DNA of 64,000 nt from positions 3,224,001-3,288,000 of the forward strand of contig NZ_CP119809.1 in assembly GCF_029338395.1 (NCBI RefSeq). Direction: 5' to 3'. Within the stretch, counting starts at the first letter, position 1; the number at the start of each line of letters is the position of its first letter. A program made the translations under genes and the position numbers. The notes below the pieces were generated by a model that ran no database searches, was not told where the DNA came from, and saw nothing but the letters and a program-made list of their open reading frames with translations. Below, one piece after another: positions 35,018 through 43,633 of this stretch. The stretch comes from Halorussus caseinilyticus (GTDB taxonomy: Archaea; Halobacteriota; Halobacteria; Halobacteriales; Haladaptataceae).

Positions 35018-35491
35018 CTACTCGCCGAGCGACTTCCGGTAGGTCAGCACCTCGAACCGGCCGCGCTCGCGGGCGTCGGTGCGCTCGTAGCCGTGTTTCT
35101 CGTAGAGTCCCTGCGCGGCCTGCTGGCGGGCGGTGGTTTCGAGCGCGAGTTCGTCGTAGTCGAGCGTCTTGGCGGCCGCTTCGAGTTCGACCAGCACGGC
35201 TTGCCCGAACCCCCGGCGGTGGTGGTCGGGGTCCACCCGCATCCGGGTGATTTCCGCGGTGTCGGCGTCGATGCGCTTCAGGCCGCCCGTGGCGACGATT
35301 TCGCCGTCGAGTTCGCCGACGAGGAACTCGCCGCCCGCGTCGAGATACGTCGTTTCGATGGCGCGTAGGTCGTCGGTCCAGTCCTCGTCGTCGGGTCGGG
35401 CGTCCACTGCTTCGAGTGCTTCGCGCTCCAGCGTCAGTATTCTGTCATCGTCGCCGGGTTCGTACCGGCGCAGTCGGAGGTCCGCAGGCAT
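35018..35491 (-). CDS. GNAT-family N-acetyltransferase
   Basis: A 157-residue acetyltransferase. The acetyl-CoA-binding motif A is seen as ITRMRVDPDHHRRGFGQAVL (R/Q-x-x-G-x-G/A type). Motif B is LYEKHGYERT. Conserved strands GEFLVGELDGEIVATGGLKRI precede it. The substrate is unknown; close relatives act on small molecules or protein N-termini. The ATG at 35491 fits the domain start (LRLRRYEPGDDDRILTLE). It is a single gene. Confidence 0.85.
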   Translation of the reverse strand: MPADLRLRRYEPGDDDRILTLEREALEAVDARPDDEDWTDDLRAIETTYLDAGGEFLVGELDGEIVATGGLKRIDADTAEITRMRVDPDHHRRGFGQAVLVELEAAAKTLDYDELALETTARQQAAQGLYEKHGYERTDARERGRFEVLTYRKSLGE

Positions 35492-35655
35492 GTCCGACGC
35501 GAGGACCGGCACGGGCAAAAGCGGTCGGGGGTCGTTCCGCCTCGGTCGTCCCTCGTCGCTTCCTCGTCTGCTCTCGTCTCCCGTGTAGAACTCTTCAACG
35601 AACTCGGCTACGCGGATTCGAGGGTACATGAGGCTTCGCGTCGTGTGAGAGACGC

Positions 35656-36879
35656 GTGTCACGTCGTCGGGTCGGTGTCGGTCTCCTGTTGGTCGTGCTG
35701 GTCGTCGCGGCGATACCCGTCGCGCCGGTCGTTGCGCAGGGGACCGACGAGAATCGCGGAGTAGTGAACGGTCACGCCGGAGATGACGGCGGCGAGGAAG
35801 CGAGCGAGGGCGGTGTAGAGGGGCTGATTACGGGGTTCGCAGAGGGTCACGGGATGGTCGGCGCGATACTGCTCCTCGTCGCTGGCGGACTCCTGTTGAC
35901 GGCTTGCGTCGAGCGACTCGTCGGCTACCTCACGCGGGCGGCGCTCGGTCTCCGCCTCTCGCTGTTCGCGCTCGCCATTCTCTTCACGGGCGTCGAGTTC
36001 GACGATACCGTTCTCGCGCTGGTCCTCTCGGCGGGGGACCTCGAAGGAGCGGCACTCGGGACCGCGCTCGGGACGAGTCTGGCAATCGTCGGCGTCACGC
36101 TCGCTCTCGCCGCAATCGTCCGACCGTTCGCGGTCGATTTGCCGACCGACTACGTTGTGTTGTTCGCGCTCGCACCGGTCGCGCTGGTCCCGTTCGTCCT
36201 CGTCGGGACGCTGACGTTCGTCCACGGTCTCGCGCTGGTCGGGGTGTTCGCCCTCTCGTTCGGCTACCTCCTCGTCCGCGAATCCCAGCGCGACACGCCC
36301 GTCTTCCGGAACACCGACCTCGGCGCGACGGTGCGCTCGGACGGCGGCCTCGACGTTCCCGCGACGGTCGGCGAAATCCCCGAGGACCGCTTCGTCGCGG
36401 GTCGCCGCGCGGCGGGGTGGATTTGGGTCGCGCTCGCGGTCCTCGCGCTGGCCGGTGTCGTCGTCGCGTCGATGTTACTGGAGGCGGGCGCGGAAGTCGC
36501 CGTCGGGGAGTTCGGCATCGGGGGAACCGTCTTCGGCGCGACGGTGCTGACCGCGATTCTCACCTTCGAGGACGTGCTGTTGACCCTCGAACCGGTCCGG
36601 CGCGGCGTCCCCGAAATCGGCGTCGGCAACGTCGTCGGGAGCGTCCTCTTCTCGCTGACGGGCAACGTCGGGGTCATCGTGTTCCTGAGCGACCTCCGAA
36701 TCTCCCGGTCGGTCCTCGCGTTTCACCTCCCGGCGGTGGTCGCCCTGACCGCGCTCGCGGCGTACTTCCTCCACGGCGGCCGACTAAAGCGGTGGCACGG
36801 CGTCCTGCTCGCCGGGTGCTACGTCGTCTACTGGGTGGTCGCGCTGGTCGCGTTCGGCGGCGTTCCGCTCGGCGGGTAG
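35656..36879 (+). CDS. cation exchanger-like membrane protein (CaCA superfamily) with signal sequence
   Basis: A 407-residue membrane protein. A cleavable signal peptide is likely (RRVGVGLLLVVLVVAAIPVAPVVAQG), followed by a 45-residue extracellular acidic region. Ten or so membrane segments form two inverted repeats. The exchange motifs are GVEFDDTVLALVLSAGDLEG with GTALGTSLAIVG in the first half, and FEDVLLTLEPVRRGVPEIGV with GNVVGSVLFSLTGNVG in the second. These are the alpha repeats of Na+/Ca2+ exchangers, with acidic residues at the expected position. The ion pair is not known. The start is a GTG at 35656. Confidence 0.78.
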   Translation: MSRRRVGVGLLLVVLVVAAIPVAPVVAQGTDENRGVVNGHAGDDGGEEASEGGVEGLITGFAEGHGMVGAILLLVAGGLLLTACVERLVGYLTRAALGLRLSLFALAILFTGVEFDDTVLALVLSAGDLEGAALGTALGTSLAIVGVTLALAAIVRPFAVDLPTDYVVLFALAPVALVPFVLVGTLTFVHGLALVGVFALSFGYLLVRESQRDTPVFRNTDLGATVRSDGGLDVPATVGEIPEDRFVAGRRAAGWIWVALAVLALAGVVVASMLLEAGAEVAVGEFGIGGTVFGATVLTAILTFEDVLLTLEPVRRGVPEIGVGNVVGSVLFSLTGNVGVIVFLSDLRISRSVLAFHLPAVVALTALAAYFLHGGRLKRWHGVLLAGCYVVYWVVALVAFGGVPLGG

Positions 36880-36974
36880 CCGAGAACACTGATTTCCTGC
36901 CCTAAAGCAATCTTTTTATTTTTCTATGAATTGTATTTCTATTCTTAGGGCATCTATATACTGCTTACGTCACG

Positions 36975-37235
36975 GGAGACGGGAGCGCCACTGTGCCGCC
37001 ACCGCACCCGTAACCGCCACCGAACTCGCCGACTGCCCCCACAACTACCACCACCGCACCCGCAACGACCACCGCACCCGCAACTACCACCACCGGACCC
37101 ACAACGACCACTGTACCCGCAACGACCACCGCACCCGCAACGACCACCACCACCGCACCGCCACCGCGCCCCGAACCTCCCCGCCGGGGGCGCGCGATTC
37201 CGCGCGCCCCCGGCGCGTCCCGTGGACTGTGAGGA
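36975..37235 (+). repeat. E2 repeat, copy D with an 18-bp ACC-rich array
   Basis: This block fills most of the 477-bp gap before the FAD oxidoreductase gene. The tract 37041-37170 is built of units of the form CGCAACGACCACCGCACC, exact at 37061-37078 and 37118-37135, with variants of 18, 21 and 24 bp between. It runs into GCGCCCCGAACCTCCCCGCC and a palindrome of 15-bp arms (37182-37196 and 37201-37215) around ATTC. CGTCCCGTGGACTGTGAGG follows, as in copy B. The upstream part (36900-36965) is AT-rich. Confidence 0.8.
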
Positions 37236-37356
37236 CTTCGCTACGCGCCGACCGGTCGACTGCGCCACCGCCCGGCGGATTTTCCGGGCGTCCGGGAGCG
37301 AAGCTCGCCGTCCCGAGGCAAGTACCCTTTTCCCGTCGGACTCCCACGGTTCCACC

Positions 37357-38397
37357 ATGACCCGAATCGCCGTCGTGGGCGCGGGCGTGGCCGGACTCGG
37401 GACTGCGTACGCGCTCCGCGAGGCAGACGCCGAAGTCACCGTCTTCGAGCGCCGCGAGTCGGTCGGCGGCCGGGCCGCGACCCGCCGACACGACGGGTGC
37501 GTCTACGACGCGGGCGCGAACTACCTCAAGGACGACGACCCGCGAGTCGCCGCTCTCGTCGGCGAGGAACTCGCCGACGGACTCGTAGACACCGAGGGTC
37601 CGGTCTGGACCTTCGACGCCGACGGCGAGATTTCGGAGGGCAAAGGCGACGACGCGCGCAAATGGACCTACCGCGAGGGACTGGCGACCCTCGGCCAGCG
37701 ACTCCGCGAGGCCAGCGGCGCGTCCGTCAGGACCGATGCCGAAGTCGAGACCCTCGCCCGCGAGAGCGCCACCGAGTCCCGAGACGCTCGGTGGCGCGTC
37801 GGGACCGCTTCCGACGACTTCCACGCGGACGCCCTCGTCCTGACGCCGCCCGCGCCGACGACGGCCTACCTCCTCGACGGGAGCGACTGGGACGACCCGC
37901 TCTGCGGGGACCTCGTGGACGCCGCGGCCAGCGTGCCCTACCGGACCCTGCTGTCGGTCGCGCTCCACTACCCCTACCGCGCGGACCCGCCCTACTACGC
38001 CCTCGTGAACGCCGACAAGGACCACGACATCGGGTGGGTCTCCCGCGAGGAGTGCAAGCCCGGCCACGTCCCCGACGGCGAGAGTCTACTCGTCGTCCAA
38101 CCCTCGCCCGACTGGTCACGAGAACGCTACGAGGAGGGAAACGACGAAATCGCAGTCGCGGCCGCCGACCGCGCCGCCGAACTGCTGGACGACCCGGACC
38201 GCTACCAGTTCGACTGGGCCGACGTGATTCGCTGGCGGGACGCGCTCCCGGACGCCGGGGCCGACCGCGAGACCCTACGCAGGGGTACCGAGGCCGACCT
38301 CTTCTTCGCGGGCGACTGGGTGGTCGGCGAGGGCCGGATTCACGCCGCGCTTCGGTCGGGGCTAGAGACCGGCGAGCGAGTCGCCGACGCGCTCTGA
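37357..38397 (+). CDS. NAD(P)/FAD-dependent amine-oxidase-like oxidoreductase
   Basis: A 346-residue flavoprotein. The N-terminal Rossmann motif GAGVAGLGTAYAL is followed by FERRESVGGRAATRR, the FAD-binding signature of the amine oxidase/phytoene desaturase superfamily (renalase-like subgroup). The C-terminal FAD-contact region is LFFAGDWVVGEGRIHAALRSG. The middle contains the substrate domain. The substrate is unknown. The ATG at 37357 places the GxGxxG motif at residue 8. It is followed after 3 bp by a convergent membrane gene. Confidence 0.87.
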   Translation: MTRIAVVGAGVAGLGTAYALREADAEVTVFERRESVGGRAATRRHDGCVYDAGANYLKDDDPRVAALVGEELADGLVDTEGPVWTFDADGEISEGKGDDARKWTYREGLATLGQRLREASGASVRTDAEVETLARESATESRDARWRVGTASDDFHADALVLTPPAPTTAYLLDGSDWDDPLCGDLVDAAASVPYRTLLSVALHYPYRADPPYYALVNADKDHDIGWVSREECKPGHVPDGESLLVVQPSPDWSRERYEEGNDEIAVAAADRAAELLDDPDRYQFDWADVIRWRDALPDAGADRETLRRGTEADLFFAGDWVVGEGRIHAALRSGLETGERVADAL

Positions 38398-38400
38398 GGC

Positions 38401-39138
38401 TCAGGACCGTCGGAGCAGGAGCATCGACGCCCCCGAGACCAGCGTCACCGCCGCGACGTGGCCGACGATGGCCGCGACCAACAGCGTCCGACCCCAGACG
38501 AACGGCACCAACACGAGTTGGACCACCGCGAACCCGACGGTCAGCAGGTCGATGCGGAGCAGTCGCGCCCGGGCCTGCGCGTCGAACCGGTCGCCGTACC
38601 GGAGGGTCCGCCAGAGTCCCGTCAGACTCGCCCACCACCCCGTGCCGATGCGGTAGCAGAGGTCCCACAGCACCAGCAGGGTGAGGTAGACCGCGGGCGC
38701 TGGCGGCGACTCGCCGAGCAGAAGCGCGAGCAGTGCCACCCGGCCGCTCCGGGTATCGACCGCGAACAGGTAGGTCAACAACGCGACGAACGACAGCACC
38801 CCAAGGACCACCTCGATGCTCGACGAGAAGAGCAGTCGCCGGTACGCCCGAGGGGTCCGAAGCCGTCGAATCTCCTCGCCAAGCGCCAGCATCAGATAGC
38901 TTCCGGCGGCCGCGACCCCCACCGCGGCGGTCCCGGCGGGCACCGCGCTCCAGAGGTCGTACACCACCGCGAACGCCAGAATCAACCCTTCGAACAGCGC
39001 GAACTGGACGCCGACCGCGACCGGTTGGGAAAGCGACAGGCCGGGAATCGCGCCGACGATGCTCTCGTAGACCCACGTCTCGCCGTACTTCGAGTCGCCC
39101 GGAGGCGAGCCACCTCGGTTCACGTCGCCGCCGGTCAT
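38401..39138 (-). CDS. haloarchaeal membrane protein (DUF7530-type)
   Basis: A 245-residue protein with about five or six membrane segments, at about residues 40-62, 67-88, 105-130, 140-165, 198-218 and 220-240. A soluble N-terminus carries YGETWVYESIVGAIPGLSLS. Cytoplasmic loops are arginine-rich (RRLRTPRAYRRLLF, RTLRYGDRFDAQARARLLR). No transport signature is recognised. Its ATG overlaps the stop of the next minus-strand gene's downstream end by four bases, so it is co-transcribed after the NAD(P)-binding protein. Confidence 0.7.
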   Translation of the reverse strand: MTGGDVNRGGSPPGDSKYGETWVYESIVGAIPGLSLSQPVAVGVQFALFEGLILAFAVVYDLWSAVPAGTAAVGVAAAGSYLMLALGEEIRRLRTPRAYRRLLFSSSIEVVLGVLSFVALLTYLFAVDTRSGRVALLALLLGESPPAPAVYLTLLVLWDLCYRIGTGWWASLTGLWRTLRYGDRFDAQARARLLRIDLLTVGFAVVQLVLVPFVWGRTLLVAAIVGHVAAVTLVSGASMLLLRRS

Positions 39139-40025
39139 TCCTCACCCGCCAGCGCGCGCTCTACGGCCACGTCGAACGGCGTCAACTCGACCGCCACTAA
39201 CTCGCGGATGCGCTCGTCGTCGGCGACGACGGGATTCTTCAGGCCCGCGATGAGCGGATGCGCGATTGACTTGGGAACGTCGGTCACCAAATCCACCCAG
39301 TACGCCGAGAGATTCGGCGTCAGGACCGGAACCGAGAGGATAGTCGGCTCGCTCCCCATCACCCGACCGGTCCGGCGCATCATCTCGGCGTAGGTCAGCA
39401 CCTCGGGACCGCCGATTTCGTAGGTCTCGCCCGCCGTCTCCGGAACGTCGAGGACGCCGACGAGGTAGCCAACCACGTCGGCGATGGCGATTGGCTGGCA
39501 CTCGTTGTCAACCCACCGCGGCGCGACCATCACGGGGAGTTTCGACACTAACTCGCGTACCATCCGGAAACTCGCACTCCCGTCGCCGACGACGATTGCG
39601 GCCCGGAGCGTCGTCAACTCGAACTCCGCACCCTCCGTCAGAATCGTCTCGACTTCCCGCCGGGACTGGAGGTGTTCGGACAGCACGTCGCCGGTCTCGC
39701 CGAGTCCGCCGAGGTAGACCACCCGCCCGAGGTCGGACCCGCGTGCCGCCGCCACGAAGTTCCGGGCCGCGAGTCGGTCGCGTTGCGCGAAGTCCCCGTC
39801 GGTCTGCATCGAGTGGACGAGGTAGTACGCCGCGTCCACGCCCTCGAAGACTCCCTCCATACTCTCGCGGTCCAACAGGTCGGCCTCCACGACGGACACG
39901 CCGTCGGGGGCGTCGTACCGGCTCGCGTCCCTGACGAGCGCGACCACTTCGTGGCCCGCTTCCACCAGTGCCGGGACGAGGTGGCCGCCGACGAACCCGG
40001 TCGCACCAGTTACCAACACGCGCAT
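39135..40025 (-). CDS. NAD(P)-binding, NDUFA9-like atypical SDR
   Basis: A 296-residue extended/atypical short-chain dehydrogenase. The N-terminal VLVTGATGFVGGHLVPALVEAGHEV is the dinucleotide-binding Gly motif, then the acidic pocket VEADLLDRESM. The usual catalytic Tyr-x-x-x-Lys is not evident, as in complex I NDUFA9-like and NmrA-like members, which bind NAD(P)H without classic dehydrogenase chemistry. AAYYLVHSMQ and VVYLGGLG are typical. Possible roles are isoprenoid or membrane-lipid metabolism, or redox sensing. It heads a two-gene operon with the downstream membrane protein. Confidence 0.82.
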   Translation of the reverse strand: MRVLVTGATGFVGGHLVPALVEAGHEVVALVRDASRYDAPDGVSVVEADLLDRESMEGVFEGVDAAYYLVHSMQTDGDFAQRDRLAARNFVAAARGSDLGRVVYLGGLGETGDVLSEHLQSRREVETILTEGAEFELTTLRAAIVVGDGSASFRMVRELVSKLPVMVAPRWVDNECQPIAIADVVGYLVGVLDVPETAGETYEIGGPEVLTYAEMMRRTGRVMGSEPTILSVPVLTPNLSAYWVDLVTDVPKSIAHPLIAGLKNPVVADDERIRELVAVELTPFDVAVERALAGEE

Positions 40026-40087
40026 TTTCCACTATTTCGGACCGAGCGACCATAACTGTCGGCGGCCGAAAAGAACGGGTTCTCGGA

Positions 40088-41197
40088 TTACAACTCCTCG
40101 CCCGGCGGCGGTCGCTCGTCGAGTTCGACTTCGACGCGTCTGCGCTCGCCGTTCCGGAGAACCGTCAGCGTCACCGTCTCGCCGGGTCGGGTCCGGGTGA
40201 GGTAGCTAGAGAGGTCCTCGCCCGAACTGACGTTCTCGCCGTCGATAGCCAGAATCACGTCGCCGCCGACCGGAACCTCGATTCCGCGGACGCGCTCGGT
40301 CCCCCGGTCGCCGCGGAGCACCCCGTCGGCGGGCGAATCCGGGACGACCTGCCGGACGAGGACGCCGCGGGTGACGTTCAGGCCGTTGGCGTCCGCGACG
40401 ATGGGCGACACGTCGACCGACGTGATGCCGAGGAACGAGTGTGCGAACGACCCGTTTGCTATCAGCGACGGGACCACGCGCTCGACCTGACTCGCCGGGA
40501 CCGCGAACCCGGTGTTCTCGCTCCCCGAGAGAGTCGCGGTGTTGACCGCGACGACCCGTCCCTCGCAATCGACCAGCGGTCCGCCGCTATTGCCCGGATT
40601 GATGGCCGCGGTCGTCTGGATGGAGTTCGGGATGGCGAACTGGGGTCCCTGCGGGCCGCCCGCCGGGAGCGACCGGTTCGTCCCGCTGACGATGCCGTTC
40701 GTGATGGTCCCAGACAGGCCCAGCGGACTCCCGAACGCCGCGACCGGTTGACCGGGGTCGGGAACCACCGGTTCGAGGTTCAACGGGTCGGCGTAGTCGG
40801 GCGTGTCGTTCACGTCCAGCACCGCGAGGTCACTGTAGGCGTCCCGGCCGACGACTTCGGCCGTGCGCCACTCGCCGCGGTTGAACTGGATTTCGACGGT
40901 CGAGGCGTTGGCGACGACGTGTTGGTTCGTGACGACGTGGCCCTCGTCGTCGTAGACGAACCCCGACCCGAGTCCTTGCCCGTTCGCGGTCAGCACCTGC
41001 ACCGTGACGACCGACCGTATCGTCTCGTCGTACAGCGACTCGTAGTCGCAGGCGTCCTGCATCGCCGCGGGCGTCTCGGCGCTTGGTTCTCCGCTTTCGA
41101 CCGGTTTCGTCGGCCCCGCTTGGACCGCCCCCACCGGTCCCGTTCCGAGGAGTGCGAGTACCAACACTCCCACGAGCAAGCGTGTCTGTCGGCGCAT
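40088..41197 (-). CDS. DegP/HtrA-type S1C serine protease with PDZ domain
   Basis: An exported, 369-residue trypsin-like protease for surface protein quality control. The signal peptide RRQTRLLVGVLVLALLGTGP is followed by a short linker. The catalytic triad is His in VVTNQHVVAN, Asp in AYSDLAVLDV and Ser in AINPGNSGGPLVD. A single PDZ domain (about 265-355) contains GDVILAIDGENVSSGEDLSSYL. It ends in Glu/Pro-rich residues. It is intact in all catalytic positions. It is not in an operon; a divergent small gene starts 100 bp away. Confidence 0.93.
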   Translation of the reverse strand: MRRQTRLLVGVLVLALLGTGPVGAVQAGPTKPVESGEPSAETPAAMQDACDYESLYDETIRSVVTVQVLTANGQGLGSGFVYDDEGHVVTNQHVVANASTVEIQFNRGEWRTAEVVGRDAYSDLAVLDVNDTPDYADPLNLEPVVPDPGQPVAAFGSPLGLSGTITNGIVSGTNRSLPAGGPQGPQFAIPNSIQTTAAINPGNSGGPLVDCEGRVVAVNTATLSGSENTGFAVPASQVERVVPSLIANGSFAHSFLGITSVDVSPIVADANGLNVTRGVLVRQVVPDSPADGVLRGDRGTERVRGIEVPVGGDVILAIDGENVSSGEDLSSYLTRTRPGETVTLTVLRNGERRRVEVELDERPPPGEEL

Positions 41198-41298
41198 CGA
41201 ACACCGAAACGGGCGGAACGGCCAAGAAAGTGGGGGCCTGTCGGTGCGACTCGCTCCGAATAGCGACCCTTTTTGTGACGGCCCGTCAACCGCCTCCC

Positions 41299-41580
41299 AT
41301 GTCCGAATCGAGCGTCTTGGAGTCGCTACCGGACCGAGCGATGAAGCGGTCGGAGATGGAGGACCTCGGCGACAGCGAGTCCGTCGAGTGGGTCCACGCC
41401 CTCCGAACCGGCAAGAAGGAGCGGCGCAACATGGTGAACGCGTGGATGCTCCAGACCGACGGCACCGCTCACGTCCTGCTGTACGAACTCGACGGGTGGG
41501 TCCCGCAGGGGTCGTTCGACGCCGAGGGGATGACCGACGCCGAGAAGCGCGAACGCGGCGAGGAGATTCTGGACTTCTGA
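41299..41580 (+). CDS. conserved haloarchaeal small protein of unknown function
   Basis: A 93-residue acidic protein. SMART-like or zinc motifs are absent. It shows a pattern of an N-terminal helix (SVLESLPDRAMKRSEMEDL), two strands (WVHALRTGKKERRNMVNAW and AHVLLYELDGWVPQGSF) and a helical acidic tail. The ATG at 41299 is chosen because the in-frame reading upstream runs through the promoter region of the protease gene. A TTTTTGTG T-run lies at 41271-41278. Convergent with the SDR gene. Confidence 0.65.
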   Translation: MSESSVLESLPDRAMKRSEMEDLGDSESVEWVHALRTGKKERRNMVNAWMLQTDGTAHVLLYELDGWVPQGSFDAEGMTDAEKRERGEEILDF

Positions 41581-41591
41581 CTCGGTGCGCT

Positions 41592-42575
41592 TCACTCCGC
41601 GGTCGTCTTCGCTTCGAGGCCGTAGCTCACGCCCGTCGACTCCTCGGAGACCGACCAGAGTCGCTCGGCGCGCGCCCGGTCGTAGGACGAGTCGCTCGAC
41701 TGCTGGACCGCCGGAGACCCACGCATGTTCAACAGACCGCCGGGACCGACGTACTCCCCGCCCTCGATTTCCGGTGCGGTCGCGGCGTACAGCATCGGGA
41801 GCGCGCCGTCCTCGGCCGACTGAGCGAGTAGCGCGTTCGCGGCCTTCATCGCCCAGAGCCGGACGGTCGAACCCCGCATTTCGGGACCCCGGCGCTGGAG
41901 GTTCGTGGCGGCGTAGCCGGGGTGACACGCCACGCTCGCAACCCCGGCGTCCGCGCTCGCGGCGTCGAGGCGGCGCTGGAGTTCGTAGGCGAACAGCACG
42001 TTCGCCAGTTTGCTCTGGGCGTAGGCCTCCCACTCGTCGTAGGACTGTTCGTGCTGGAGGTCCGCGAAGTCGATGTCTCCTCGCTCGTGGACGCCACTGC
42101 TCTGGGTCACGACCCGCGTCTCGCCCGGCGTCTCGCGCAGGGGTTCGAGGAGCAGGCCCGTCAGCGCGAAGTGGCCGAGGTGGTTGACGCCGAACTGCAT
42201 CTCGAAGCCGTCTGCGGTCTCGCGCCGGGGAATCGCCATCACGCCAGCGTTGTTACAGAGGACGTGAAGTTCGTCGTGGGTCTCTCGGAACTCGTCGGCG
42301 AACGACCGGACCGAATCGAGGTCAGCGAGGTCGAGTTCGGCCACTTCGAGCGACCCGCGGTGGCCCCCGCGAGTCTCCTCGTTGCGGATTCGTCGTTTGG
42401 CGTCCTCGCCGCGCTCGTCGCTCCGGCAGGCCATGACGACGTGCGCGCCTTTCCGGGCGAACGCGCGGGTCGCCTCGTAGCCGAGACCGCTGTTCGCGCC
42501 CGTGACGACGACGGTTCGGTCGTCCATCTCGGGCATCGCCGTCGCCGACCACTCGCCGGTCCGGGTTCGAGCCAT
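41592..42575 (-). CDS. short-chain dehydrogenase/reductase (retinol dehydrogenase-like)
   Basis: A 327-residue SDR. The cofactor motif is VVVTGANSGLGYEATRAFA (TGxxxGxG), with NNAGVMAIP as the second motif. The catalytic residues are Ser in VVTQSSGVH and Tyr-x-x-x-Lys in YAQSKLANV. Length and substrate-loop content match the WWOX/RDH-like subfamily common in haloarchaea. The substrate is unknown. An alternative start two codons before the Rossmann strand (MPEMDDRTVVVTG) is possible, at 42536. Confidence 0.9.
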   Translation of the reverse strand: MARTRTGEWSATAMPEMDDRTVVVTGANSGLGYEATRAFARKGAHVVMACRSDERGEDAKRRIRNEETRGGHRGSLEVAELDLADLDSVRSFADEFRETHDELHVLCNNAGVMAIPRRETADGFEMQFGVNHLGHFALTGLLLEPLRETPGETRVVTQSSGVHERGDIDFADLQHEQSYDEWEAYAQSKLANVLFAYELQRRLDAASADAGVASVACHPGYAATNLQRRGPEMRGSTVRLWAMKAANALLAQSAEDGALPMLYAATAPEIEGGEYVGPGGLLNMRGSPAVQQSSDSSYDRARAERLWSVSEESTGVSYGLEAKTTAE

Positions 42576-42642
42576 GGGGCTTCCTTCGCACGCGAGACAC
42601 TGAAAGCCATCGCCGGTCGCAATGCCGCTCGCGGTTCCGGGT

Positions 42643-42789
42643 CTAGTCGTCCTGTGTCACGACGAACCCGCGGCACTTCGGACACACGACCACCGCACGC
42701 TCGTCGAACGTCGCGCCACAGAGCGTGCAGACGTACTTTTTCCCGTCGTTCTCTCGGCGCCGCTCGACGAGTCGGCTGAAGATTCTCAC
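42643..42789 (-). CDS. 48-residue zinc-ribbon microprotein
   Basis: A GTG at 42789 opens VRIFSRLVERRRENDGKKYV and continues with the two knuckles CTLCG and CPKCR, ending FVVTQDD, stop at 42643-42645. Four cysteines in C-x2-C ... C-x2-C arrangement make a classic haloarchaeal small zinc-finger protein. It is below the length cut-off of most ORF callers. It is convergent with nothing and sits between the SDR gene (same strand) and the divergent HTH gene. Probable protein- or nucleic-acid-binding role, unknown target. Confidence 0.75.
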   Translation of the reverse strand: MRIFSRLVERRRENDGKKYVCTLCGATFDERAVVVCPKCRGFVVTQDD

Positions 42790-42949
42790 TGGAGTCACGA
42801 CGCTGGCGACGTGGAAAGCAGTTATCGCCGAGGTCTGACCTATTCGCCGTCTGGCGATTTCGCCCGAACGGAGCGCCGAGTTCTCGGCGGCTCACTCGCC
42901 CGAAATCGGACCCGCGGCTTTTTGACCACCGAGACCCACCGTTCGACCG

Positions 42950-43618
42950 ATGAGCGAAGAGCGAGGGGACGAGGCACCGCCGACCGACCGCGAGTCGCCG
43001 GTCGGCCAACCAGTCGTTCGCGGCGATGCGACCGTCACCGGGCAGGACGCCCAGCAAGCCAAGGCGTTCGACCCGAACGACCCCGAGAGCGTCGCGGAGG
43101 CCGCCGATGTCGTCGCGCGGTTCGCCGACAACACCGCGGGCGGCGAGGACAACGTGTTCATGCTCCGAGGCGCGGCCGCGTGCGCGGCGCTCGTGCGCGG
43201 CGAAGGCTCGTACAAGGCCGCCGCCGAGCGTGCGGGAGGGAACGTGACGGTGGCGTTCATCCGGAAGTGGGCGCGGGTCCACGACCTGCCCCAGTCCATC
43301 CGGCGGTACGTCGCCATGGGTCACGTCGCACCGACCGCCGCCAAGCACATCGCCCGGGTCAGCGGGGAGGACAGGTTCCAACTCGCGTGGGCCGTGCTGG
43401 ACGGCGACCTGACGGTCCGGGAAGTCCGGTCGGTCGCCAGCACGGTCAACGGCGGCACGCCCGTCGAGGAGGCGCTGGCCGACCACGGCGTGACGCCGGG
43501 CGAACTCACCCTGTCGCTCCCGACCGACGTGTACCGGGAACTCCGGCGCACCGCGGCGATGGAGGGCAAACCGCCCGAACAGGTCGTCACCGAGGCGCTG
43601 GACGAGCAGTTCTCCTGA
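42950..43618 (+). CDS. ParB/KorB-like HTH protein (DUF7119-type)
   Basis: A 222-residue protein. After a polar N-terminus (1-45), a helical region includes VAEAADVVARFADNTAGGEDNVFML. The central part (about 85-145) is a ParB/KorB-like HTH with YKAAAERAGGNVTVAFIRKW and RRYVAMGHVAPTAAKHIARV. The C-terminus resembles a ribbon-helix-helix (LSLPTDVYRELRRTAAMEG KPPEQVVTEAL, with a space added here). Two DNA-binding motifs in one small protein imply a regulator. It is not next to a ParA gene. It is convergent with the M20 peptidase gene. Confidence 0.75.
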   Translation: MSEERGDEAPPTDRESPVGQPVVRGDATVTGQDAQQAKAFDPNDPESVAEAADVVARFADNTAGGEDNVFMLRGAAACAALVRGEGSYKAAAERAGGNVTVAFIRKWARVHDLPQSIRRYVAMGHVAPTAAKHIARVSGEDRFQLAWAVLDGDLTVREVRSVASTVNGGTPVEEALADHGVTPGELTLSLPTDVYRELRRTAAMEGKPPEQVVTEALDEQFS

Positions 43619-43633
43619 GCGACTGCGCGCTCG

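Noticed and set aside
37041-37170. Possible CRISPR array in the ACC-rich tract
   Set aside because: Units are contiguous, vary from 18 to 24 bp and have no unique spacers; no cas genes are in the window.
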